Shown here in pieces: positions 31,714-39,877 of a stretch of 64,000 nt of DNA. The stretch spans positions 4,831,001 through 4,895,000 of the forward strand of contig NZ_CP089980.1 of NCBI RefSeq assembly GCF_021389955.1. Reading direction: 5' to 3'. This DNA comes from Fulvivirga maritima. Its GTDB lineage: Bacteria > Bacteroidota > Bacteroidia > Cytophagales > Cyclobacteriaceae. How positions within the stretch are numbered: the first letter of the stretch is position 1; every line of letters starts with the position of its first letter. The notes below the pieces were generated by a model. The model was not told where the DNA came from, did not search any database, and worked only from the letters and a program-made list of their open reading frames with translations. Both the position numbers and the translations under genes were made by a program.

Positions 31714-34700
31714 TTATTTCATTAGTAATTTATATAGAACAGGCTCTACAAACCTGGTTAGGAATAACGAGCTTAATAAGCCGCCAATAAGGACCAGTGC
31801 CAATGGCGAGAAGAAGTCTGACCTTTCAATAACCAAAGGAATTAAAGCAAAAACCGCTGTTAATGTGGTTAGAAAGATAGGAGTGAAACGCTCTTCCCGA
31901 GCCAGCTCTATGGCCTCATCTATGGAATGGCCCGCAGCCCGCATTTGATTAGTGAAATCTACAATGATAATGGTGTTTTTCACTTCAAGCCCCACAAGAG
32001 TTACCATACCAATAAAAGCTGTGAAGGATAGTGAATAACCAAAAATCCATAAGGCCACCACGGCACCGAACATGCCTAAAGGTATAGCTGAGGCAACAAT
32101 TAAGGTGCCTTTAATTCCATGAAAGGCCAAAATTAAAACTGCTGCTATAGCAAAAATAGCGATGAGCATATTAGTGGCTAATCCACCAAAGCTCTCTTTT
32201 TGCTTTTCCTGCTCTCCTCCCACTTCGTATGAATAATGAGCAGGCCAATCCATAGCTTTAATCTTTTCCAGAATCTTAGCATTTACCTTACTTGTTAAAT
32301 AACCTTCATCTGTAGAGGAGGTTACTGTTACGCTTTTACTTCGGTTATAATGCTGAATTTCAGGTGGAGCATTTTCAAAATGCCAGTTGCAGACGGCTTT
32401 AAAAGGAACCAATTCTCCAGATAAAGATGACACTCTAATATGCTCAAATGCTGAGAAGTCTTCTACTTCTTCAGGGTTCAATTGAACCATGATTTTAGGG
32501 TTATAATCTATGCCATTGGTGCCCATAATATCTGCTACAGGAATACCATTGAAAGCCATGCGGATGGTTTTCGCTATTTCCGCGTAGGTAACTCCTAAAG
32601 CCGCAGCTTTGTCATTATCTACCTCAATTTTAAGGTCAGTTTTGGTTTCTCCCATCGGATTATTTACATATAATGTTCCTTCGGTCTCCTTCATCAATCC
32701 GGCTACTTTGGCTGATAACATTTGTAATGTGTCTATATTTTCACCGAGAATCCTTATTTCGATAGGATCAGTTATGGGTGGCCCTTGCATGAATTCTCTG
32801 ATTTCAATATCTGCGGCAGGGTATTGAGCAAAATCCTTCCTGATATTTACTATCATTTCATTGAAATCGTCTTTATGATATTCATCTACTTCACAAAAGA
32901 CTTCAGCAAAGTTTGCTTTCTGAGGTTCTTGCCCCACATTGTAGTATATTTTAGGGTTGCCTTTACCAATATTACTTGCCACCGATGTTATTTCAGGGTA
33001 GTTTTTTAAATGGTCCTCCACATAATGCACTACACTATCAGTGGTAGCTATATTTTTTTCTTTCGGTAAAGTGATATCTACATAAAACTGTGGTTTTTCT
33101 GCGGTAGGGAAGAAGGTGACGCCTATTACTTTGATTAAAAGAAAACCTATGAAAATGAGTCCTGCGGCAATTACGAGGGTAGATTTTGGGTATTTCAAAC
33201 ATTTGTGAAGTACTGTAAGAAATGGTCCCTCATTCAGGCGCATTACCCAGCGATAGAATTTGTTATCACCCAGATCCTCTTTTAGGATATATTTTGAAAT
33301 TAATGGAGTTAGTGTTATTGAAACAAAAAAGGACCCGCACATGGTGTAAACCACTGCCATAGGTAAGCTCCTGATAAAATCGCCAGTACTTCCATCTAAG
33401 ATCATCAATGGCAAAAAGGAAAGAAGTATACAAATGGTAACAGATATGATTGCTCCCATTAGCTGATTAGTACCTTCTATAGAGGCCTCTAATTTAGACT
33501 TTCCTTTACGCAGCTTGGCCACAATATTTTCTACTACTATTATACTGTCATCAACCAATAATCCTAGTGCAATTACTAATCCTACAATAGAAAACTGATT
33601 TAATGAAAAGCCTGTAAGGTGCAATAGTGTAATACCAATAAAAATGGAGGTAGGCACAGTGAACATCACTACATAAGAGGCCCGTAATCCTAATGGTAAA
33701 AGTGTAAATAATACTAATACTATAGCTATGATAAAATCTCTGTATAAGCCATTTAGCCTATGAGATACACTTTTGCTTTGATCAAATATTTTTATTACTT
33801 CTATGTCATTATTTGAATCATAATAGTGACTCATTTTTTCTTCTATGTTATCATTTACATTGAAGATATTGGTGTTTTCAAGCTGATTTGCGGTGATGAA
33901 AATGGCCTTTTTCCCATTATACCTGGCGTAATAGCTCACGTCTTCATAACCTTCTGTAATCCTGGCAATGTCTTTCAAATATACCTGCTGACCAGCATTG
34001 CTATTAATAATGGTATTCTTAATAGCTTCTACAGATTCATAATCTCCCGTGGTTTTTATATTATAACGGTTAGATGAAACGTCTACATAACCACCCGGAA
34101 TACGCGTGGCTTCACTGGCAATGGCATTGGAAACCTGCGACAGGGTGAGCTGATAAGCCTCCATTTTATGCATATCCACAGTTACTTTTATCTGTTGCTC
34201 CGGGTTGGCGTGAATATTAACCTCCTGTATACCAGAGGCACCTTCAAGGCTACTCTTAAGTTGCTCAGCAAAAACTTCCAGTTCTTTGTAACTTTTATTT
34301 TCTGTAGTCAGAGCATATTGCACAATATTCACATTAGTGGTAGAGCCTTGAATAACCTGTACATCAGTAACCCCTTCAGGAAAATCTACCTGCTCCTGGT
34401 TTACTTCTCTTATAACTTCATCGTATTTCTTGTCTACGTCTACATTTTGCAGAAAGGTCACCTGAATGGTGGCTATACCATCATTTATTTTGGTTTTGAT
34501 TTGGTTCACATCTTCTAACGATCCCAAGGCTGACTCCAAAGGTTTTACTACCTGCTGTTCCAAATCCTCTGGACTGGCACCCGGGTAGATGGCTGCCACC
34601 TGATAGATAGGAACCGGAAATAATGGATCCTCTGTTTTGGACATTTCCAGAAACGATTTTACTCCCCAAAATACAATGAGTAGAAAAATACAGACCGTAA

Positions 34701-34737
34701 ACTGCCAGTGCTTTATAAAGAATTGAGGTATGTTCAT
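31714..34737 (-). CDS. RND-family efflux pump, inner-membrane permease (AcrB/HAE1-like)
   Basis: 1007 residues, usual length for the family. Twelve membrane helices in two halves with two large periplasmic loops. Hallmarks: N-terminal FFIKHWQFTVCIFLLIVFWG, TEDPLFPVPIYQVAAIYPGA, SPEDLEQQVVKPLESALGSL; helix 4 with the proton-relay aspartates in GLVIALGLLVDDSIIVVENI; C-terminal half FIGMVTLVGLEVKNTIIIVD. Exports drugs or other hydrophobic compounds together with the fusion protein and TolC-type channel encoded just upstream (1-base gaps). Substrate unknown. The operon lies behind a LytS/LytTR pair on the same strand. Confidence 0.95.
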   Translation of the reverse strand: MNIPQFFIKHWQFTVCIFLLIVFWGVKSFLEMSKTEDPLFPVPIYQVAAIYPGASPEDLEQQVVKPLESALGSLEDVNQIKTKINDGIATIQVTFLQNVDVDKKYDEVIREVNQEQVDFPEGVTDVQVIQGSTTNVNIVQYALTTENKSYKELEVFAEQLKSSLEGASGIQEVNIHANPEQQIKVTVDMHKMEAYQLTLSQVSNAIASEATRIPGGYVDVSSNRYNIKTTGDYESVEAIKNTIINSNAGQQVYLKDIARITEGYEDVSYYARYNGKKAIFITANQLENTNIFNVNDNIEEKMSHYYDSNNDIEVIKIFDQSKSVSHRLNGLYRDFIIAIVLVLFTLLPLGLRASYVVMFTVPTSIFIGITLLHLTGFSLNQFSIVGLVIALGLLVDDSIIVVENIVAKLRKGKSKLEASIEGTNQLMGAIISVTICILLSFLPLMILDGSTGDFIRSLPMAVVYTMCGSFFVSITLTPLISKYILKEDLGDNKFYRWVMRLNEGPFLTVLHKCLKYPKSTLVIAAGLIFIGFLLIKVIGVTFFPTAEKPQFYVDITLPKEKNIATTDSVVHYVEDHLKNYPEITSVASNIGKGNPKIYYNVGQEPQKANFAEVFCEVDEYHKDDFNEMIVNIRKDFAQYPAADIEIREFMQGPPITDPIEIRILGENIDTLQMLSAKVAGLMKETEGTLYVNNPMGETKTDLKIEVDNDKAAALGVTYAEIAKTIRMAFNGIPVADIMGTNGIDYNPKIMVQLNPEEVEDFSAFEHIRVSSLSGELVPFKAVCNWHFENAPPEIQHYNRSKSVTVTSSTDEGYLTSKVNAKILEKIKAMDWPAHYSYEVGGEQEKQKESFGGLATNMLIAIFAIAAVLILAFHGIKGTLIVASAIPLGMFGAVVALWIFGYSLSFTAFIGMVTLVGLEVKNTIIIVDFTNQMRAAGHSIDEAIELAREERFTPIFLTTLTAVFALIPLVIERSDFFSPLALVLIGGLLSSLFLTRFVEPVLYKLLMK

Positions 34738-34738
34738 A

Positions 34739-35794
34739 TCACTTCACTATTTCTATATGTTGACCCGGTCTCACTTTTGATTTTCCGGTTATAATAATTT
34801 TCGTTTCCTCAGAAAGTGTTTCACTTACTGTTACATTTTCTTTAGCCACATCTAATATGTGCAGTTGCTTTGCCTTTACCTTTTTGTTATCATCTACCAG
34901 ATAAACTGATCCTTTTAAATTGTTTTCCATAGTAACAAAAGCCTCTACTGGAATTTGATAGTATTCTGTGGGATTCGTTAATGGTATGTGCAGTTTACCT
35001 GTGAGCCCGTATACTATTTCCTCTTCGGGGGCGGTAAATGAAACCACTACTTCATACGTGCCCGTCTTTGAATTAGGGACAGATGATAATCTTTCGATGT
35101 TGCCTTTAAAGGTTTTATCAGCAAAGACAGTTAATGTGAGGGTAACAGCTTGGCCTTCTTTTAAGTGAACTCGATCCTGATCAGTTACGCCAGCTGTAAA
35201 AGTCCATTCTTCATTAGAATCGGAATCTTTACTTCCAATAGTAACCACCGGACTCCCTGGGTTTTTATATTCTCCTTCAGAAAGCTGTTGATCTATAATG
35301 AAGCCTGAGCGTGGAGCTTTTAATACAGTTTGAGATTTATTAAATAACAGACTTCTTTTTTCTTCCTCAGCCACATCTAGTTCGGTCTGTAAATCCTGAA
35401 CCTGTTGTAGTGTAGCAATAGTATCTTTTAGCAATATCTCAGCTCTAGCCAGATCTCTTTTTAATTTATTGATTTTCAGGTTGCTTTGACCTATCTGGGC
35501 ATCCAGCTCTGTAGTATTTAATACAGCTATTAGCGCACCTTTCGAAACAAAATCTCCCTGGTTGGTATATACTTTTTCTGCCAAGCCACCTGTTTTGAAA
35601 GACAGGCTAAGTTGTGTGTCATTACCAATTACACCACTGGCCTCAATAGCAGTGTTCCATGATCCCTTTTTTGGGGTAATGGTTTCTACCCTGGTAATGG
35701 CAGGTTCCTTGGTAGTCTTTTCTTTTGAACAAGAACAAATACATAAGATGAAGATGAAAAACAGCCATGTTTTGAATATATTTTGTTGATTCAT
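34739..35794 (-). CDS. RND efflux membrane fusion (adaptor) lipoprotein
   Basis: 351 residues. Lipoprotein signal (LFFIFILCICSC, lipid at Cys22), then the adaptor layout: lipoyl half (AVLNTTELDAQIGQ), a short coiled-coil hairpin (KINKLKRDLARAEILLKDTI ... ELDVAEEEKRSLL), the second lipoyl half (VLKAPRSGFIIDQQLSEGEY), a beta-barrel (AVTLTLTVFADKTFKGNIER) and membrane-proximal domain. Links the AcrB-like pump (one base downstream) to the TolC-like channel (one base upstream) across the periplasm. Confidence 0.93.
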   Translation of the reverse strand: MNQQNIFKTWLFFIFILCICSCSKEKTTKEPAITRVETITPKKGSWNTAIEASGVIGNDTQLSLSFKTGGLAEKVYTNQGDFVSKGALIAVLNTTELDAQIGQSNLKINKLKRDLARAEILLKDTIATLQQVQDLQTELDVAEEEKRSLLFNKSQTVLKAPRSGFIIDQQLSEGEYKNPGSPVVTIGSKDSDSNEEWTFTAGVTDQDRVHLKEGQAVTLTLTVFADKTFKGNIERLSSVPNSKTGTYEVVVSFTAPEEEIVYGLTGKLHIPLTNPTEYYQIPVEAFVTMENNLKGSVYLVDDNKKVKAKQLHILDVAKENVTVSETLSEETKIIITGKSKVRPGQHIEIVK

Positions 35795-35795
35795 A

Positions 35796-37133
35796 TTAGT
35801 GAAGAATTAAAATTGTATTGCCTGTTTCTTTTAAGTATTGGGCTTTTTCTTTATGGAGTTGGTAAAACCAAGATGCTCTATCTTTGTCAGCCTTTAGTAG
35901 TTGTGTTTGAGCATCTGTAAGCTCTAAAATGGAGGCAGAACCTAATTGGTATTTTTTTAATACCGTTTCATAATACTCTTTGGCATATTTGTAACTGCTG
36001 GTTACAGAGCTAAAGTTTTCGGTATGAGTTTGTAATTCTGCATAATGCCTGCGTTCATTCATCTCTAACTCATTCTTCTGTAGTGCATATTGTGTTTTTA
36101 ACTCCTCCAGTTGCCAATAATTTTGATATGATTTGGCTTTGTTTATACCGCTATTGAAAATATTCCAACTTAGAGATAGTTGTAATTGAGCCATAGGAAG
36201 CCTTTCATTATCAAAATCTAGCTGAGAGCCTTGTATACCGCCAAATGCTTTAAATTGGATATCTGGTAAAGAATTTGACTTTATTAGTTTGCTTTCAGCT
36301 TCATAAGCTTCTTGTTGTTTCTGTATGGTATTTAGCTTGTATGAAGATAGAGAATCTGCCTGCCGGGTTACTCTGTAGTTGGCTTTCTCGTCTAGTATAT
36401 AGGCATTGTCTATTTCAATGAGATCAGTAAATGGTCTATTCAATAGAAAGTTGAAATAATACTGACTGTTGCGTTTAGCAGTGCTAGCATCTCTCAATTG
36501 TCCTTCTATTGAGGCTACATTATATTTTGCTTTATAGAGTGCATCTTTGGTTTCAATATTAACGACTATCAGTTTTAAAATGGCTTCCTCATTCTTTTGG
36601 GCCAACTTTAAACCATCCTTAATGACCTTTTCAATCGTAAGACACTCTAAATATTGATAATAAGCTTCCTCAATAGTTGCTCTTAATTCTGTTTTAAAAT
36701 CACTTAAATTAGCTGCTACTGCTTCGCTTTGGGATTTGTAAACGGCTTTTTGATACTTGAGCTCAGGAATATATATAGGTTGAGTGACCTGAAGGCCTCC
36801 AGAATACATGTTTTGTGGAGGTAAGTATAATTCGCCATTTGAAATATTCCCTAAGTTTGAGTTTTCTATCACCCCGGCTAACCCTTCATTATTTTCAAAA
36901 GGAATCCCTTCTCTTATATTTCTGGTATAACTGGCAATAACATCTGCTTGAGGTCCATATTTCCTTTTTATTTCCAACAATGCAGCTAGAGACTTTTCGT
37001 AATTGGCGTTCAGTGCATTGATTTGTAAGTTGCTGGAAATACCTTCATCGATATAACTTTCCAGAATATCTTGTGCCAGAGAGGGAGAAGCTACAAGTAT
37101 GAGTACAGAAATGACCAATACTAAATTTTTCAT
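35796..37133 (-). CDS. TolC-family outer-membrane efflux channel
   Basis: 446 residues from ATG 37131-37133 (MKNLVLVISVLILVASPSLAQ, a clear signal peptide); the frame is open 52 codons further upstream across the neighbouring gene, which I reject, and an ATG at 37143-37145 would give four more residues. Two OEP repeats of long helices and strands: AATIEEAYYQYLECLTIEKV-like first half, and QLQLSLSWNIFNSGINKAKS plus KKYQLGSASILELTDAQTQL in the second. Forms the trimeric exit duct for the pump. Start lies 4 bases after the DUF2147 stop. Confidence 0.92.
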   Translation of the reverse strand: MKNLVLVISVLILVASPSLAQDILESYIDEGISSNLQINALNANYEKSLAALLEIKRKYGPQADVIASYTRNIREGIPFENNEGLAGVIENSNLGNISNGELYLPPQNMYSGGLQVTQPIYIPELKYQKAVYKSQSEAVAANLSDFKTELRATIEEAYYQYLECLTIEKVIKDGLKLAQKNEEAILKLIVVNIETKDALYKAKYNVASIEGQLRDASTAKRNSQYYFNFLLNRPFTDLIEIDNAYILDEKANYRVTRQADSLSSYKLNTIQKQQEAYEAESKLIKSNSLPDIQFKAFGGIQGSQLDFDNERLPMAQLQLSLSWNIFNSGINKAKSYQNYWQLEELKTQYALQKNELEMNERRHYAELQTHTENFSSVTSSYKYAKEYYETVLKKYQLGSASILELTDAQTQLLKADKDRASWFYQLHKEKAQYLKETGNTILILH

Positions 37134-37137
37134 TTGA

Positions 37138-37515
37138 TTAATCATTAGTACGTGTCCATTCCTTGGTTCGGGAGAACCAACCCTTTTTACCAGTAACCAA
37201 TAAAGTATTATCATTTTTAAAGGATACACTACAGTCGAACCAAGTTTCATTCTTCGGAGAATATACTTTTCCGTTGTTGTATTCACCATCTTGACTTTGC
37301 AGCTCTTTAATTATTTTCTTTCCATTTTTACCTTTCTCCCACAGAAAGGCTTCATAAGTGCCATCTTCTGTTTTGTGAAATTTAATTTCATGGCTGTGGT
37401 CATCATTTATCCATGTACCCAAAAGCTTGTCTGATTCTTGAGCACTACAAATACATAACCCTATCCCTAAGAAGAAGAGTAAGAAAATGAGTTGTTCTTT
37501 AGTGATTATTTTCAT
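37138..37515 (-). CDS. DUF2147-family secreted protein
   Basis: 125 residues. Signal peptide (LIFLLFFLGIGLCICSAQ), then a compact beta domain of the DUF2147 type: LLGTWINDDHSHEIKFHKTE, DGTYEAFLWEK, GKVYSPKNETWFDCSVSFKN, NTLLVTGKKGWFSRTKEWTR. A lipocalin-like small barrel with the conserved GxW start. No known enzymatic role. It is the first gene of the run DUF2147 - TolC - adaptor - RND pump - barrel, so it may help sense or bind the pump substrate (inference). Confidence 0.82.
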   Translation of the reverse strand: MKIITKEQLIFLLFFLGIGLCICSAQESDKLLGTWINDDHSHEIKFHKTEDGTYEAFLWEKGKNGKKIIKELQSQDGEYNNGKVYSPKNETWFDCSVSFKNDNTLLVTGKKGWFSRTKEWTRTND

Positions 37516-37673
37516 GTTTTTACTTTTTTATAGTACAAACATGCTATGTATAAAGTACTTAAATCATCAATATTGAGACCAGAAGGGCAATTATAATTAT
37601 GAAAGGGACAATTGTAGAGATGGAGGTCGTGATTAAACTTAACGCTAAAAATGAGATATTTACCAGTTATAAA

Positions 37674-37701
37674 CAAAAAAGACAGCCCATTTGCTGTCTT
37701 T
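37674..37701 (-). terminator. Terminator of the LytS/LytTR pair
   Basis: Exact 9-bp stem AAAGACAGC (37678-37686) / GCTGTCTTT (37693-37701), loop CCATTT. On the minus strand it runs into a T stretch (plus-strand A run 37674-37680). It separates the regulator pair from the efflux operon. Confidence 0.8.
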
Positions 37702-37713
37702 AAAATAATCTAA

Positions 37714-38481
37714 TTAATGATTTTCTTCCATCCATCGTAAAAATGGAGTGCTCTTTTGTTTGCTAACGATTACTTTGTCAGGGAGAGATACTTTGGTATG
37801 AACGTATAATTTTCTGGCAAAGTAAGGCTCTACTGCCTCTATAGATTGGAATGATAAAATAAATTTTCTATTAGCCCTAAAGAATAATTTCGGATCTAAC
37901 ATTTGCTCTAGCTGCTCTAGTGTATACTGAATGTTGAATTTATGATTTTTATAAGTCATTAAGTAGGTCATTCCGTTTTCAGCATAGAAACTTGCTATGT
38001 CTTGTACATCTAGGGGTATCATTTTTTCTCTGTAATGAATCAGAAAGTTATTCCTAAAAGCTTGTTCATGAACCCTGATTTCTTTTACAATTTCTTTTAT
38101 GGTAATTTTTTCTTCTCCAAAAATATTGGCGAAGTTTTGATATTGTTGCATACTCTTTTGTAGCTTCTCTTCATCAAAAGGTTTTAGAATATATGCCACT
38201 CCGTGGTTTTCAAATGCTTTTATCGCATACTCATCAAATGCGGTACAGAAAATAACCGGACATTCTAGTTTCACTTTTTCAAAGAGGTCAAAACTAAGGC
38301 CATCAGCTAATTGAATGTCACTAAAAATAAGATCGGGACTTTCATTGTTTTCCAGCCAACTTATTCCGTCTTCTACACTATCAATAATATCTAGAATTAT
38401 ATTTGAACTATCGAGCTTCTTTAGTAAATATTCCAGATCGTTGGCTGTGGCTATTTCGTCTTCTAAAATAAGTATTTTCAT
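37714..38481 (-). CDS. LytTR-type response regulator
   Basis: 255 residues. Receiver domain (1-120): acidic pocket Glu7-Asp8, phospho-acceptor Asp55 in LIFSDIQLADG, Thr/Ser switch in VIFCTAFDEYAIKAF and Lys in YILKPFDEEKL. Then a LytTR DNA-binding domain (about 150-250): FLIHYREKMIPLDVQDIASF, ENGMTYLMTYKNHKF, LFFRANRKFILSFQSIEAVE. Overlaps the sensor kinase gene by 4 bases. Its nearest downstream genes are the efflux operon, a plausible target. Confidence 0.95.
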   Translation of the reverse strand: MKILILEDEIATANDLEYLLKKLDSSNIILDIIDSVEDGISWLENNESPDLIFSDIQLADGLSFDLFEKVKLECPVIFCTAFDEYAIKAFENHGVAYILKPFDEEKLQKSMQQYQNFANIFGEEKITIKEIVKEIRVHEQAFRNNFLIHYREKMIPLDVQDIASFYAENGMTYLMTYKNHKFNIQYTLEQLEQMLDPKLFFRANRKFILSFQSIEAVEPYFARKLYVHTKVSLPDKVIVSKQKSTPFLRWMEENH

Positions 38482-39476
38482 GATGACTGTATTATTGGAA
38501 TATTTACTTGAAAGGTGCTTGAGTTTTTATCAATTGTTATCCCTGCTTCTGATAATAACAAATAGCGCTTATGTATATTTGATAATCCGACATTCCCAGA
38601 GGTTTCCACAGAACTTTTTGGTTGATAATTGTTCATGATCACTAACTTATCTTTTGCAGCATTGATTTGAATCATCAAAGGTTTTGTTTTTGAAACAATA
38701 TTGTGCTTCACTGCATTTTCCATTAATAATTGTAAAGTAAGTGGAGGTATTAGACAAGCCTTCACTTCGTTTGGTATGCTAATAGATATAATTAAACTCT
38801 CGCCAAATCTACTTTTCAAAAGGTAGCTGTACGCTTTTACAAATTCCAATTCTTCAGAGATGGTTACTGTGGGGTGTTCTCTATGTGCTAATAAAAACCT
38901 ATATACTTCTGAGAGTTTTACTATAAAATCTTCAGAGCCATTAGGGTTAGTTCTAACCATAGATTTAAGCGTGTTCATGGAATTAAATAAAAAATGGGGG
39001 CTTAGCTGTTCTTTTAGAGATGAAATGTTAGCTTCCAATTGCTTTTGTTTGAGTTTCTGTAGCTCCATGGCATTACGCTGTTTTTCTCTTAGTACATCAA
39101 TATAATACACCACGAAAGAAATAAGACCGCCAATGAGTAACCCTCGGAAGAAAATCATTAACAGCTTCATGGTGCCTGTAAATACACTTACTACGGTGTC
39201 GTAAAGACCCCATAGCATACCAATAGAATCGAAAAATAGAGTGAGTAGTAAAGTAGTAATGAGACAAGCCGCGAAATACCAAAATGATTTTCTAATGTGT
39301 TTCATGTATAGCTGAAACAATGTCCAGCAGGCAGTGATATAGAGCAATACTGAAGAAAGTTGCCTGATTACTTCTATGGATGAATCCACTGACACACGGA
39401 GCATTAACGGAAATGATATTACACAGGAAAAGGCCAGGATAAATATTATACCTACGGACCAACTTTTATCTTTCAT
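38478..39476 (-). CDS. LytS/YehU-type sensor histidine kinase
   Basis: 332 residues. Four membrane helices in the first 130 residues with short loops, a coiled-coil linker (YIDVLREKQRNAMELQKLKQ), the His_kinase motif with His161 in LKEQLSPHFLFNSMNTLKSM, and a shortened ATPase domain: LTLQLLMENAVKHNI (N box) and SGNVGLSNIHKRYLLL (G box). It has no recognisable extracytoplasmic sensor domain, so the signal is probably membrane-linked. Partner of the LytTR regulator with which it overlaps by 4 bases. Confidence 0.93.
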   Translation of the reverse strand: MKDKSWSVGIIFILAFSCVISFPLMLRVSVDSSIEVIRQLSSVLLYITACWTLFQLYMKHIRKSFWYFAACLITTLLLTLFFDSIGMLWGLYDTVVSVFTGTMKLLMIFFRGLLIGGLISFVVYYIDVLREKQRNAMELQKLKQKQLEANISSLKEQLSPHFLFNSMNTLKSMVRTNPNGSEDFIVKLSEVYRFLLAHREHPTVTISEELEFVKAYSYLLKSRFGESLIISISIPNEVKACLIPPLTLQLLMENAVKHNIVSKTKPLMIQINAAKDKLVIMNNYQPKSSVETSGNVGLSNIHKRYLLLSEAGITIDKNSSTFQVNIPIIQSS

Positions 39477-39763
39477 ATTTCAACTTATCCTAATTTTATA
39501 GAATGGCAATTCGTGCATTAACTTAGTTTAGGCTTAATACAACTGAAGCTACATTATTTGCTTGAAAATAGAGCTTATGTGAAATAATATTTAAAAAATC
39601 AAAATTGGTATTTCGCCATTAATACCATTCTTGAAGGGGTAATTATAAGTACAAGGCTTTAAGATTGATTTCCGAATTATAATGAAACGGGCATAAGTTC
39701 TGATGAAGAGTCCTAAATACTTATTTAAATCTATTGAGGATGTAGCCCTTTAATTAATGATAT
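39477..39763. other. Gene-free stretch upstream of the sensor kinase
   Basis: About 290 AT-rich bases, no gene. It should hold the promoter of the kinase gene, but I could not place a good element. A 7-bp hairpin TGGTATT/AATACCA occurs at about 39606-39628. Confidence 0.4.
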
Positions 39764-39829
39764 GACAAAAAAATGCCACCTATTTTTCAAAGTGATTATT
39801 TATCAATTTGAAAATTAAAGGCGGCATTT
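39764..39829 (-). terminator. Terminator of the PorE-like gene
   Basis: Arms AAATGCCACC (39771-39780) and GGCGGCATTT (39820-39829), one wobble pair, with a 39-base loop; the plus-strand A run at 39764-39772 gives eight or more T residues at the minus-strand 3' end. About 50 bases after the stop. Confidence 0.7.
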
Positions 39830-39877
39830 GAAATGTTATTGAAACTAGTAGGGGAGAGGTGATTTATGCCATTTCTA

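Noticed and set aside
34168-34518. Plus-strand 116-codon hydrophobic frame within the RND pump gene
   Set aside because: Antisense to the pump's conserved periplasmic domain; the hydrophobicity is a by-product.
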